A stretch of 64,000 bases of DNA from Photobacterium swingsii (GTDB lineage: Bacteria > Pseudomonadota > Gammaproteobacteria > Enterobacterales > Vibrionaceae): positions 1,302,001-1,366,000 of the forward strand of contig NZ_AP024852.1 of the NCBI RefSeq assembly GCF_024346715.1. The letters are read 5' to 3'. Position numbers and translations under genes: made by a program. Below, piece by piece: positions 24,916 to 34,378 of this stretch (the first letter of the stretch is position 1; each line of letters begins with the position of its first letter). The notes beneath the pieces are model-generated. The model had not been told where the DNA came from and ran no database searches. It saw only the letters and a list, made by a program, of their open reading frames with translations.

Positions 24916-26061
24916 ATGCCGATGATAATGGATAAGTGCGTAAGTGATCAGTCACAGAATTTCGCTAATCCGAGCTTTACAGCTGATAGCTTCACTAGTA
25001 AGCATTTATTAAAAAGTAAGCAGCAGATAACACGATTTTTTACGGCGATGGCAACGTGTTTATCATTGGCTGCATGTGGTGAAAAAGAAGACGTTGTGGC
25101 AGAGCCTGATTCACGTCCTGTGAAGTTAATGTCTGTCTCAGTAGGCAATAATGATACGTTTCGAACCTTTCCTGCAACAGTTGAAGCTGGTGATAAAGCC
25201 ATTCTTGCTTTCAGAGTGTCGGGGGAGTTGGCGAGCATCTCTGTGAATGCAGGGGATATCGTTAAAAAAGGTAAGCAACTTGCCATGCTGAATGTCGATG
25301 AGCTGACCCAGTTAATGAAGCAAGCACAAGCGAATTATCAGCTGGCGTTGGTCCAGTTTAATCGTGATGTTGAACTGCGAAAGACCAAGGTAATATCTGA
25401 ACTGGATTACGACACTTCTAAAGCGGCGTTAAAGCAAGCCAAAGCCTCTCTCGATAAAGCAAAAGCCAACCTTAAGTATGCCACTTTACTTGCCCCGTAC
25501 GATGGCAATATCTCGCTATCTTTGATTGAAAACTATGAATATGTGAACGCAAAACAGCCTGTTTTACATATCCAAAGTGCAGGGTTAATCAATGTGACCT
25601 TTCAGCTTCCTGACCATCTTTTTGCACGTTTTAAAGGCTACACCAATGCGATTAATCCACAGGTCACCTTTGATACTGAATTAGATAAATCTTATCCCGC
25701 ACAATTTAAAGAAGTCGATACAGAAGCCGATCCTAAAACCTCTAGCTACAAAGTCACCTTGTACATGGATCGTCCCAAAGGAAAAAATATTTTACCTGGT
25801 ATGTCAGGGCAAGTGCGTATAAAGATCCCTAAAGGAAAAGCAGGTGCAATACCTCAACGCGCCATACTCACCGAAGGAAGTGCTACCTATGTATGGCATG
25901 TTAATGGTGAGGGAATGATTAAAAAAACGGTTGTTGAATTAGATACCAATAATCATATCACTCAAGGTCTCCAAGATGGTGATCTTATCGCAACATCAGG
26001 TGTTGATGAGTTAGTCGATGGTCAGAAAGTGCGTGCTTGGGTAAAAGAGAGAGGGTTATAG
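24916..26061 (+). CDS. RND efflux periplasmic adaptor subunit 1 (lipoprotein)
   Basis: 381 residues. Membrane-fusion (HlyD/AcrA-type) adaptor: beta-barrel and lipoyl halves around an alpha-helical hairpin near residues 125-185 (the Lys/Ala-rich repeat region), with the lipoyl motif TLLAPYDGNIS. A lipobox LSLAAC gives acylated Cys54, an unusually deep position, so the true start may be later or the N-terminus is atypical. GGGG lies before the chosen ATG. It is first in a three-gene operon, followed by a second adaptor after one base and by the pump gene. Substrates are unknown. Confidence 0.85.
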   Translation: MPMIMDKCVSDQSQNFANPSFTADSFTSKHLLKSKQQITRFFTAMATCLSLAACGEKEDVVAEPDSRPVKLMSVSVGNNDTFRTFPATVEAGDKAILAFRVSGELASISVNAGDIVKKGKQLAMLNVDELTQLMKQAQANYQLALVQFNRDVELRKTKVISELDYDTSKAALKQAKASLDKAKANLKYATLLAPYDGNISLSLIENYEYVNAKQPVLHIQSAGLINVTFQLPDHLFARFKGYTNAINPQVTFDTELDKSYPAQFKEVDTEADPKTSSYKVTLYMDRPKGKNILPGMSGQVRIKIPKGKAGAIPQRAILTEGSATYVWHVNGEGMIKKTVVELDTNNHITQGLQDGDLIATSGVDELVDGQKVRAWVKERGL

Positions 26062-26062
26062 C

Positions 26063-27148
26063 ATGCAGACGTTATTACTCGTATTTTGCCTTTGTGCTTT
26101 TATGCTGGTCGGGTGTGACAAAGCGGCTGTTGAACCGCGTGTAATCGAACAACCGATAAAAATCACTACTGTTTCATTGGCCGATGCCGCGCCTTTACTG
26201 ACATTTCCTGCTGTCGCTGCTGCTGCGGATAAATCCAGCTTGTCGTTTCGTATTCAAGGTGAGGTAACCAAGGTATTGGTTCGCCCTGGTGATCTTGTTA
26301 AGAAAGGTCAGCTACTTGCCGAACTTGAGCCAACGGATTACCAACTGGAAGTCGATGATGCGCTTGCTAAATATAACGTGGCAGATAGCCAGTACCGTCG
26401 CTCGGCAAAATTGGTCGAGAAAGGTTATTTAGCACAATCACAATTTGATGAGCTACGTGCCCAGCGAAGCATTGCTAGAGCACGATTGGACTTGGCTCGG
26501 TTACGGTTAACTTTCACGAAACTACGAGCGCCATTTTCAGGAGTGATCTCCAAAGTGCCAATTGAAGAATTCGAGAATGTCCAAGTCGGTCAGCAGGTCA
26601 TGAATATCCACAGTACTAAGCGAGTGGATATCCATATTCAAGCGCCTGATATGATCTTTTCTCAGCGTTCTGCGGTTGAAATTGAGCGGGATCGTCCTAA
26701 TGCCCGGGTGATTATGCCTGATGGTGTGGAATATCGGGCGAAACTCAAAGAATTTACCACTGAGCTCGATCCTGATTCTGGTACTTTTCTGGTGACGTTA
26801 ACCATGCCTATGCCCACTGATCGTTTCATTTTAGATGGTATGGCGGTTGAGGTGAAAGCGGACGCCCAGAAGCTGAGAATATATCAAGCTGGTGAGCCTG
26901 TTGTGCCCGTAGAGGCGATTTTCAACGAAGATGGTGATGGGATAGAACAAGTTAATAAATTCGTTTGGGTCGTCAATACGGACAATACCGTGACTAAACG
27001 GCAAATCACAACCGACAAAGTGGTGCCTGAAGGAGTACGCATTTTTTCTGGTGTGACAGAAGGTGAGCAAATTGTCATCGCTGGTGGTAATCGCTTACGC
27101 GATGGACAGAGTGTGATTGTTGTTGATGAAGAGGATAACCAGCCATGA
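26063..27148 (+). CDS. RND efflux periplasmic adaptor subunit 2 (lipoprotein)
   Basis: 361 residues; a second membrane-fusion adaptor in tandem with the first, sharing its layout (lipoyl motif KLRAPFSGVIS; helical hairpin near 95-150) but clearly diverged. Lipobox FMLVGC gives Cys18. The signal peptide n-region lacks the usual Lys/Arg, which is odd. The gene starts one base after the stop of adaptor 1 and its stop overlaps the pump start (ATGA). Two adaptors beside one pump recall VexIJK of Vibrio cholerae, where both adaptors are encoded next to the transporter; this is a resemblance from memory. Confidence 0.86.
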   Translation: MQTLLLVFCLCAFMLVGCDKAAVEPRVIEQPIKITTVSLADAAPLLTFPAVAAAADKSSLSFRIQGEVTKVLVRPGDLVKKGQLLAELEPTDYQLEVDDALAKYNVADSQYRRSAKLVEKGYLAQSQFDELRAQRSIARARLDLARLRLTFTKLRAPFSGVISKVPIEEFENVQVGQQVMNIHSTKRVDIHIQAPDMIFSQRSAVEIERDRPNARVIMPDGVEYRAKLKEFTTELDPDSGTFLVTLTMPMPTDRFILDGMAVEVKADAQKLRIYQAGEPVVPVEAIFNEDGDGIEQVNKFVWVVNTDNTVTKRQITTDKVVPEGVRIFSGVTEGEQIVIAGGNRLRDGQSVIVVDEEDNQP

Positions 27149-30100
27149 AACAAGATATCGCATCCTATTTCATCGAGAACAAAGTGATCAGCTGGATGCT
27201 GACATTGATCTTTTTGATCGGCGGCACCATGGCTTTCTTTGGGCTTGGCCGTTTGGAAGATCCTGCTTTTACCATCAAAGATGCCATGGTGGTAACCTCT
27301 TACCCCGGTGCAACTCCGCTTCAAGTCGAAGAGGAAGTTACTTACCCGATTGAAAAAGCGATCCAGCAGCTGACTTATGTGGATGAGGTCAACTCTATCT
27401 CAAGCCGGGGTCTATCGCAGATCACCGTCACGATGAAAAATAACTATGGCCCAGATGACTTACCACAAATTTGGGATGAGTTACGTCGTAAGGTGAATGA
27501 TTTAAAGCCCAGCTTACCGCCAGGTGTTGCTGAGCCTTCAGTGATTGATGATTTCGGTGACGTGTTTGGGATTTTGCTAGCAATAACAGGGAACGGCTAT
27601 AGCTACAAAGAACTGAATGACTATGTTGACTACCTTCGACGAGAAATCGAGCTGGTTGACGGTGTCGGTAAGGTGTCTGTGACAGGCACACAACAAGAAC
27701 AGGTCTTTATTGAAATATCACTCCAGCGCTTGAATAGCCTTGGTATTTCCCCTCAAACGATTTACGGCACCCTAGCCGCGCAAAATTTAGTGAGTAGCGC
27801 GGGGGCGGTGCGTGTTGGGGATGAATACATTCGCGTGCATCCGACAGGGGAGTTCAAAAACGTTGACGAGCTCGGGGATTTAATCATTACCGAGAGTGGC
27901 GCTGAAGGGCTGATTTATTTACGTGATGTTGCCACTATCCAGCGTGGCTTTAAAGAAATCCCCTCTAATCTGATTAACTTCAATGGTAAGCAAGCCTTGA
28001 ATGTAGGGATCTCGTTTGTTTCTGGCGTCAACGTCGTGAAAATTGGTGACAAAGTTCAACGTCGCCTTGCAGAACTCAAAGAGCAACAACCCATAGGCAT
28101 TAATATCAGTGCGGTTTACAGTCAACCGACAGAGGTTGATAAATCGGTTAGTGGCTTTGTGGTCAGCTTAGGGCAAGCGGTCGCGATTGTTATCGTAGTG
28201 CTGCTATTTTTCATGGGGTTACGGTCTGGTATTTTGATTGGCCTGATTTTATTGTTGACGGTTCTGGGCACGTTTGTGTTCATGAAATGGATGGCGATTG
28301 ATCTGCAACGTATCTCATTGGGGGCTTTGGTTATCGCGCTTGGGATGCTGGTGGATAATGCCATCGTGGTGGTCGAAGGGGTGCTGATAGGCATGCAAAA
28401 AGGGCGGACTCGATCGCAGGCCGCTTCTGATATTGTCACGCAAACCAAGTGGCCATTGCTTGGAGCGACGGTGATTGCGGTCATGGCATTTGCCCCAATC
28501 GGTCTTTCGCAAGATTCAACAGGGGAGTATTGCCGTACTCTGTTTACCGTGCTGCTCGTATCTCTCATGCTCAGTTGGTTTACCGCTATTTCACTCACGC
28601 CCTTTTTCTGTGACATGTTCTTTAAGAGCGTCAAAACTGATGAAAACGCTGAGGACAATGATCCTTACGCGGGTAAGTTTTTTGTGGTGTACAAAGCATC
28701 ACTGGAATGGTGCATGCGCCGCGCGTGGTTCACGGTGATTTCACTTGTTTTCATGCTAGGTGCCAGTTTGTATGGCTTTACCTTACTCAAGCAGTCCTTC
28801 TTTCCATCTTCGACAACACCTATGTTCATGGTGGACGTATGGTTGCCAGAAGGTACCGATATTCGAGCAACGAATGCGGCGCTAAAAGAATTGGAAGGTG
28901 CTTTACAGCAGCAAGAAGGGGTCGAATATGTTAGCTCAAGCGCGGGGAAAGGTTCTCAGCGATTTATGCTGACCTACACGCCTGAAAAAAGCTATGCCTC
29001 GTACGGTGAGCTTATTGTGCGCTTGGATTCTTTTGATGCTGTGCTACCAAATATGGCGCAATTTAGTGAGTTACTTGATAAAGAGTTTCCGCAAGTCGAG
29101 TACAAGTTGAAGCAAATCATGCTTGGTCCATCTTCGGGGGCTAAGATTGAGGCACGTCTTGTGGGGCCAGACCCAACAGTATTACGTAGCTTAGGTAAGC
29201 AGGTGGTCGATATTATGCATGCTGATCCTGGTGCATTTAATATCCGTCATGATTGGCGTGAACGCACCAAGGTGATTGAACCTATTTTTAATGAAAGCCA
29301 AGCGCGCCGCTATGGTATTACTAAAGAAGAAGTAGATGATCTGTTACAGATGGCGTTTTCTGGACTCAGTATCGGTATTTACCGTGATGGGACTAATTTG
29401 ATGCCTATCGTGGCACGCTTGCCTGAAAAAGAGCGGGTTGATGTATCGACTATCGAAGGCATGAAAATATGGAGCCCAGCTAACCAAGGGTATGTGCCAC
29501 TTCAGCAAGTGATGCTTGGGGTTAATATACGTTGGGAAGATCCTTTGATAGTGCGAAAAGATCGCAAACGCATGCTCACTGTGATGGCCGACCCTAACCC
29601 ATTAGGCGATGAAACAGCGGCAACGGTGCAAGCGCGTATTCAACCTGTAATTGAAGGATTGGAGTATCCACCTGGCTATTCATTAGAGTGGGGCGGTGAG
29701 TATGAATCGTCAGCGGATGCTCAGGCATCGTTATTTTCAACCATGCCTATGGGTTATCTTGTGATGTTTTTAATCACGATTTTCTTATTCAAGAAAGTTA
29801 AAGAAGCCTTGATTGTATGGGCGACAGTGCCGCTGGCGGTGATTGGTGTGACGACAGGCTTATTGGCGCTGAATACGCCATTTGGTTTTATGGCATTGCT
29901 TGGCTTTTTAAGTCTATCTGGGATGTTAGTCAAAAACGGTATTGTACTGATTGATCAGATAGAAATTGAAGTCGCCAGCGGTAAATACATGTATAGCGCC
30001 GTGGTTGATGCTGCGGTAAGTCGGGTACGACCTGTGTGTATGGCGGCGATAACAACCGTACTTGGGATGATACCTTTATTACCTGATGTGTTCTTTAAAC

Positions 30101-30237
30101 CAATGGCGGTTACCATCATGTTTGGTTTGAGTTTCGCGACTGTACTGACCTTGATCGTGGTGCCTGTGCTTTACCGTTTATTCCACAAAGTACCTGTCCC
30201 AAATCATTCTCAAGCTAAGTTAGCAGCGCAGAATTAA
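27145..30237 (+). CDS. RND-family efflux transporter (inner-membrane pump)
   Basis: 1030 residues, the usual length of AcrB-type (HAE1-like) pumps with twelve transmembrane segments and two large periplasmic loops. The first helix block is at residues 13-33. The proton-relay helix reads GMLVDNAIVVVEG, with Asp-Asn where AcrB has Asp-Asp, as in many divergent RND pumps. The partner lysine helix GMLVKNGIVLIDQ is intact. It is translationally coupled to the second adaptor through ATGA. No outer-membrane TolC-type gene follows, so a channel encoded elsewhere must be used. A terminator closes the operon at 30267-30306. Confidence 0.92.
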   Translation: MKQDIASYFIENKVISWMLTLIFLIGGTMAFFGLGRLEDPAFTIKDAMVVTSYPGATPLQVEEEVTYPIEKAIQQLTYVDEVNSISSRGLSQITVTMKNNYGPDDLPQIWDELRRKVNDLKPSLPPGVAEPSVIDDFGDVFGILLAITGNGYSYKELNDYVDYLRREIELVDGVGKVSVTGTQQEQVFIEISLQRLNSLGISPQTIYGTLAAQNLVSSAGAVRVGDEYIRVHPTGEFKNVDELGDLIITESGAEGLIYLRDVATIQRGFKEIPSNLINFNGKQALNVGISFVSGVNVVKIGDKVQRRLAELKEQQPIGINISAVYSQPTEVDKSVSGFVVSLGQAVAIVIVVLLFFMGLRSGILIGLILLLTVLGTFVFMKWMAIDLQRISLGALVIALGMLVDNAIVVVEGVLIGMQKGRTRSQAASDIVTQTKWPLLGATVIAVMAFAPIGLSQDSTGEYCRTLFTVLLVSLMLSWFTAISLTPFFCDMFFKSVKTDENAEDNDPYAGKFFVVYKASLEWCMRRAWFTVISLVFMLGASLYGFTLLKQSFFPSSTTPMFMVDVWLPEGTDIRATNAALKELEGALQQQEGVEYVSSSAGKGSQRFMLTYTPEKSYASYGELIVRLDSFDAVLPNMAQFSELLDKEFPQVEYKLKQIMLGPSSGAKIEARLVGPDPTVLRSLGKQVVDIMHADPGAFNIRHDWRERTKVIEPIFNESQARRYGITKEEVDDLLQMAFSGLSIGIYRDGTNLMPIVARLPEKERVDVSTIEGMKIWSPANQGYVPLQQVMLGVNIRWEDPLIVRKDRKRMLTVMADPNPLGDETAATVQARIQPVIEGLEYPPGYSLEWGGEYESSADAQASLFSTMPMGYLVMFLITIFLFKKVKEALIVWATVPLAVIGVTTGLLALNTPFGFMALLGFLSLSGMLVKNGIVLIDQIEIEVASGKYMYSAVVDAAVSRVRPVCMAAITTVLGMIPLLPDVFFKPMAVTIMFGLSFATVLTLIVVPVLYRLFHKVPVPNHSQAKLAAQN

Positions 30238-30266
30238 TGAGTTGAAGATATAAAGAAGGTAATGAA

Positions 30267-30306
30267 AAAGGCTCCGCTTATATTCAAGCGGAGCCTTTAT
30301 ATTTTT
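30267..30306. terminator. Bidirectional terminator, RND operon and pyrC
   Basis: Thirteen-base stem (AAAGGCTCCGCTT / AAGCGGAGCCTTT) with A and T tracts on both sides. Confidence 0.9.
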
Positions 30307-30333
30307 TAGTGTTTTATTGTAACGAGAAAGTAC

Positions 30334-31362
30334 TTAGCGCACTTTCCATTGCATTTCTTCACCAGCCAGAATCGGGACAACTACATCGTCACCGAATGTC
30401 ATGGTTTCAGGCACTGCCCATGCTTCTTTCTGTAGCGTAATGGTATCGGTGTTACGCGGTAGATCATAAAAGTCAGGACCATTGAAGCTAGCAAAGCCTT
30501 CTAGCTTATCTAAAGCATCAGCTTCTTCAAATACACTTGCGTAAAGCTCAATAGCAGCGTGTGCAGTGTATGAGCCTGCACAACCACAAGCTGACTCTTT
30601 ACGGCCTTTAGCGTGTGGCGCTGAGTCCGTACCTAAGAAAAATTTCTTACTGCCACTGGTTGCCGCTTCAATCAAGGCTTGTTGATGAGTGCTACGTTTT
30701 AGAATAGGCAGACAGAAAAAGTGCGGACGGATACCGCCAACCAGCATGTGGTTACGGTTAAACATTAGGTGGTGAGCTGTAATCGTTGCTGCAACGTTAG
30801 GGCTTGCATTTTTCACAAACTCAACGGCATCTGCTGTGGTGATATGCTCAAGAACAATTTTCAGTTCTGGTAGCATTTCAACAATTGGGCCGAGTACGTT
30901 ATCTAGGAAGGCTTTTTCACGGTCGAAGATATCGACATCGTGCGTTGTTACTTCACCGTGGATTAATAGTGGCATACCTACTTCTTGCATTGCTTTGAAT
31001 GTTGGAAGCAGTTTTTCTACCGAAGTCACACCTGAATCTGAATTGGTTGTTGCACCGGCTGGATAAAGTTTAGCGGCGTAAACATGGCCAGTGGCTTTTG
31101 CTTTGCGGATTTCTTCAGGAGTGGTGTTGTCGGTTAGGTAGATAACCATAAGAGGGGAGAAATTGCCTTGAGGACCTTCAGCAAGAATACGTTCACGATA
31201 AGATAATGCGGCATCGGTGTCCGTTACTGGTGGGATCAAGTTCGGCATTATGATCGCGCGTCCCATATAACGGCTGATATCGCGAACCGTATCTTTTAGT
31301 ACGTCGCCATCGCGTAAATGCACATGCCAATCATCGGGGCGTGTGATAGTCAAAGTCGTCAT
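30334..31362 (-). CDS. pyrC: Dihydroorotase
   Basis: 342 residues; cyclises carbamoyl-aspartate to dihydroorotate in pyrimidine synthesis. Zinc-site motif HVHLRDG, the carboxylated lysine region [24 protein letters not shown] and LGTDSAPH are all intact (E. coli PyrC type). A very good ribosome binding site (GGGAGG) precedes the ATG. A PurR-box match lies about 100 bases upstream, consistent with PurR control of pyrC in E. coli. It is a single gene with terminators on both sides. Confidence 0.96.
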   Translation of the reverse strand: MTTLTITRPDDWHVHLRDGDVLKDTVRDISRYMGRAIIMPNLIPPVTDTDAALSYRERILAEGPQGNFSPLMVIYLTDNTTPEEIRKAKATGHVYAAKLYPAGATTNSDSGVTSVEKLLPTFKAMQEVGMPLLIHGEVTTHDVDIFDREKAFLDNVLGPIVEMLPELKIVLEHITTADAVEFVKNASPNVAATITAHHLMFNRNHMLVGGIRPHFFCLPILKRSTHQQALIEAATSGSKKFFLGTDSAPHAKGRKESACGCAGSYTAHAAIELYASVFEEADALDKLEGFASFNGPDFYDLPRNTDTITLQKEAWAVPETMTFGDDVVVPILAGEEMQWKVR

Positions 31363-31459
31363 AGTCGCTTTCCTCCCAAAAAATTTGCCCGATTCTAAAA
31401 GTATAACTTAATGATGTAAAGGTGAATTCTACATCAAATTGAGCAAACGGTGATTTTAG

Positions 31460-31475
31460 ACGCAATCGTTTGCTG
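31460..31475 (-). promoter_or_regulatory. PurR box upstream of pyrC
   Basis: On the minus strand CAGCAAACGATTGCGT matches the PurR consensus ACGCAAACGTTTGCGT at 13 of 16 positions, with the GCAAACG core. A second GCAAACG copy sits on the plus strand at 31443-31449, making a wider inverted repeat with 31467-31473. Confidence 0.75.
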
Positions 31476-31507
31476 GGCGGGCGTGAAACTGTGGGTAAAA
31501 GACGGAT

Positions 31508-31534
31508 AAAAAAGGCCAGTGGATTCACTGGCCT
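31508..31534 (-). terminator. Terminator of the chemoreceptor gene
   Basis: AGGCCAGTG / CACTGGCCT stem, four-base loop, T run on the minus strand. Confidence 0.9.
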
Positions 31535-31572
31535 CAATATAGAGGGTAACCATTGCGATTATTTTTAGTGGT

Positions 31573-33576
31573 TTACACCTTAAAGCGATGCACCAAGCTA
31601 TTTTGCTGGTGGGCCAGTTGATCCAACTTGCTACTTGCTTCTGCGACTTCTTCCATTGAGGTAAAGTTTGCATCAGCAATATGGCTGATATCTTCAAGAC
31701 TGCGTGCAATACTCCCTGTGGTGCTGCGCTGCTCTTGTGCGGCATGGGCAATGTGTTCACTCATTTCGCTGATATCTAGAATAATGGCTTGAATTTCCTC
31801 CATTGCACCGTTGGCATCAGATGCTTGACTGATACTGTTGTCCATCTCGGTAACACAGCTTTGCATCATGTTAACGGCTTGGCCTGAACTGCTTTGTAGG
31901 CTTTGAATCATAGACTCAATTTCTGCTGTTGAATCTGTGGTACGTTTCGCCAATACACGCACTTCATCGGCAACCACGGCAAAACCGCGCCCCTGATCAC
32001 CGGCACGTGCCGCTTCGATCGCAGCATTTAGGGCGAGTAAGTTAGTTTGATCTGCAATGTTACGGATCACATCCAAAATTGAACCTATGTTGCTGCTCAT
32101 TTCTTGCAGCTTGCCAACCGCACTGACAGATTCGTCCAATCGTGATGAAAGTTGATGTGCGGTATTAATGTTGCGGCTCATCACTTCACGACCTGTATCG
32201 GCAGCTTTACTGACTTCAATCACGCGTTCCATAGAACTTTGCGCACTGCGTGATACATCAGCTACGGATTGCTCCATTTCAGTCATTGCTGTGGCAACGG
32301 ATCCCGTTTGTTGGCGTTGTTCATTCAAACGATCTTTTGCTGCTGTGGTGGTGGTTTGATTCTCTGTCGCTACGTTAGTGAGATCTTCCGATGCTGTGCC
32401 TATCTTACCGAGAATTTCCTGTAAGTTACCCGCGAGGGTATTGATATGACTGCTGAGCTTTTGGAACTCGATGAAATGATTATCTTCAATGCGTTGAGTC
32501 ATGTCTCCATCGGTTAGCGCCTCTAATGTTTTGAGGGTTGAGCGCAGAGGTTTTCGCACACTTTGTGCCAGAATCCAGCCGATGAAAATAGCAAATGCGG
32601 TGGCACATAAGCCAATAAGCACGGCATTGCGTAGACCTTGGTTATAGGCCGTTTCAGCTTTATTAATGGCACCATCCATCAAGTTGTTTGCCTGATTTTG
32701 GAAAGTGTTCAGTAAGTTAACGGCCTCATCAATTTCTGTTGCTAATACCGAGATATTGTCATAAAGACGTTTTTTTGCGTCTACATAGTCATAGTGAGTA
32801 GCCAGGATACCGCCACTTTGACCAATATCGCGGGTGTACTGCTGGATAGCGTCATCAAAGTTTTGTTTCAAGGTTGGCAGTTGTGCCGACAAACCACGGT
32901 ACGCATCGTTTAAATGACTGATTTGACGTCTGTTCTGTTTCATCGCCTTGCTGATGGCTTCTATATCATCAACCGCAAGCGCATCCGAGGTAATGGTTTC
33001 AGTCTGCTTTAATTTGATGAAGTAGCTCTTCGCCATCATTTTAACGGTAAAGCTATCTTGATCATCGATGTATTCTTTCATCTTTACACTAAGTTGCGGG
33101 TAAAGTTGCTGGAATCGTCGAGCCATTCGTTGACGCTCAGTTTGAGCAATAAGCTGAGCTCGATAGTTTGCCATCGCCTTATTCGCTTCTGCAAAATAGC
33201 GTTGCTCTAAGGTTAAAAGTTGATCGGTTTGGGTGCGAAGAGCCGCGTGCTTTTCTACTTCATTTAGCAATGCTTTTTGCGTGACTAAATAAGTATCGTG
33301 CGCTTTGGTGAAGTTGGCTTGATAGGTCGCCATGCGATCAAGGTTTTGGCTGGTGAGATAGTCTTTAAATATTTTGTCTGCGGCTAACAAGCGAACGCTG
33401 GCTTGGCTAGCGGTAGCAACAAGCGGTAAAGACTCTGAGGTAACAGCTTCGAGTTGAGCATGGATGCGGTTAGTCCCTTGCAGCATCAATGTTACTGTTA
33501 CAACAAATAGCAAAACCATGACGGCAAATCCCGCATACATTCGGCGTATGACCGAGGTTTGTCTTTTATTTTTCAT
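31573..33576 (-). CDS. Methyl-accepting chemotaxis protein
   Basis: 667 residues. First transmembrane helix near residues 15-33, a long helical periplasmic sensor domain (~34-320), second transmembrane helix near 325-345, HAMP domain after it (ending [19 protein letters not shown]), then the cytoplasmic signalling coiled coil with the conserved hairpin tip ([20 protein letters not shown]). The ligand is unknown. The start at 33576 (MKNKRQT) has AGGG six bases upstream; the longer in-frame start at 33627 has none. There is no C-terminal NWETF-type CheR tether. It is a single gene with its own terminator. Confidence 0.92.
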   Translation of the reverse strand: MKNKRQTSVIRRMYAGFAVMVLLFVVTVTLMLQGTNRIHAQLEAVTSESLPLVATASQASVRLLAADKIFKDYLTSQNLDRMATYQANFTKAHDTYLVTQKALLNEVEKHAALRTQTDQLLTLEQRYFAEANKAMANYRAQLIAQTERQRMARRFQQLYPQLSVKMKEYIDDQDSFTVKMMAKSYFIKLKQTETITSDALAVDDIEAISKAMKQNRRQISHLNDAYRGLSAQLPTLKQNFDDAIQQYTRDIGQSGGILATHYDYVDAKKRLYDNISVLATEIDEAVNLLNTFQNQANNLMDGAINKAETAYNQGLRNAVLIGLCATAFAIFIGWILAQSVRKPLRSTLKTLEALTDGDMTQRIEDNHFIEFQKLSSHINTLAGNLQEILGKIGTASEDLTNVATENQTTTTAAKDRLNEQRQQTGSVATAMTEMEQSVADVSRSAQSSMERVIEVSKAADTGREVMSRNINTAHQLSSRLDESVSAVGKLQEMSSNIGSILDVIRNIADQTNLLALNAAIEAARAGDQGRGFAVVADEVRVLAKRTTDSTAEIESMIQSLQSSSGQAVNMMQSCVTEMDNSISQASDANGAMEEIQAIILDISEMSEHIAHAAQEQRSTTGSIARSLEDISHIADANFTSMEEVAEASSKLDQLAHQQNSLVHRFKV

Positions 33577-33928
33577 AATATCCCTAAAATAGTCGCTCAA
33601 AACATACTCGTGTACGTGTGTATGCAAAATAATTAAATGCGTTTGACTGCTGAGTCTGACTTCTTTTTCATCGGTGTTTCATTACAATCAAAATAGCTAA
33701 GTATTTGTTATGTACTATGTTTGACTGTAACACCTGTATCGGAGTCTTAATGTTAGGCTTGATAGTAATTGAGTTCTTAATACACATACTTTGAACTGCG
33801 CTGCAAAAAAAGAGTCACAAAATGCAATATTCACTGGAAAAGGTGTTTAAAACGGTGTTCAATATTGCCCTGAACGCTGGAGTCGAGCATACTCCCTTGT
33901 GATGTAATCTTTTGAAATGGAGCATGAC
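33577..33928. other. Divergent promoter region, chemoreceptor and hinT
   Basis: No ORF. On the plus strand GAACTG (33793-33798), 16 bases, TCACA (33815-33819) resembles a sigma-E promoter but is imperfect in both elements. No terminator or strong operator was seen. Confidence 0.4.
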
Positions 33929-34279
33929 ATGGCCGAAGAAACGATCTTCAGTAAAATTATTCGTAAGGAAATCCCAGCAGATGTCCTTTATCAAGACGAG
34001 ATGGTGACAGCATTTCGTGACATTAACCCGCGTGCGCCAAGTCATATTCTGATTATTCCGAATAAGCTGTTACCGACAGTGAATGATGTAGAAGCCGATG
34101 ATGAAGCAATGATGGGACGTTTATTTACAGTTGCTCGTAAATTAGCGGAAGATGAAGGTATTGCTGAGAATGGTTACCGCTTAATTGTGAACTGTAACCC
34201 ACATGGTGGCCAAGAGGTTTACCACATTCACATGCACTTGGTTGGTGGTCGTCCACTGGGCCCAATGCTTGTAGGCTAA
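33929..34279 (+). CDS. hinT: HIT-family purine nucleoside phosphoramidase
   Basis: 116 residues; hydrolyses AMP-lysine/AMP-NH2-type phosphoramidates. The catalytic histidine triad is seen as H99-x-H101-x-H103 followed by LVGG. The N-terminal [18 protein letters not shown] segment is typical. The start is the ATG at 33929, with GGAG about six bases upstream, rather than the ATG at 33917. It heads a run of plus-strand genes (lipoproteins, thiK, ycfP, ndh) with the same order as the E. coli hinT-ycfL-lpoB-thiK-nagZ-ycfP-ndh region. Confidence 0.94.
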   Translation: MAEETIFSKIIRKEIPADVLYQDEMVTAFRDINPRAPSHILIIPNKLLPTVNDVEADDEAMMGRLFTVARKLAEDEGIAENGYRLIVNCNPHGGQEVYHIHMHLVGGRPLGPMLVG

Positions 34280-34287
34280 TGAAGTCA

Positions 34288-34321
34288 GAGGAGTGATGCC
34301 GGATTACACGGTTCACTCCTC
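34288..34321 (+). repeat. Inverted repeat between hinT and the lipoprotein gene
   Basis: GAGGAGTGA / TCACTCCTC, a perfect nine-base stem with a further GCCG/CGG pairing inside. No T run follows, so it is not a classical terminator; it could be a 3' stabiliser for hinT or a weak terminator. Confidence 0.5.
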
Positions 34322-34378
34322 GCTATTGAAAGTGTGTTGGTGGTTTGCCAGCTAAATGGATGAAGGTTTATAAATTTC

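Noticed and set aside
28122-28658. 178-codon ORF antisense to the RND pump gene
   Set aside because: A mirror frame of transmembrane coding sequence; no independent evidence.
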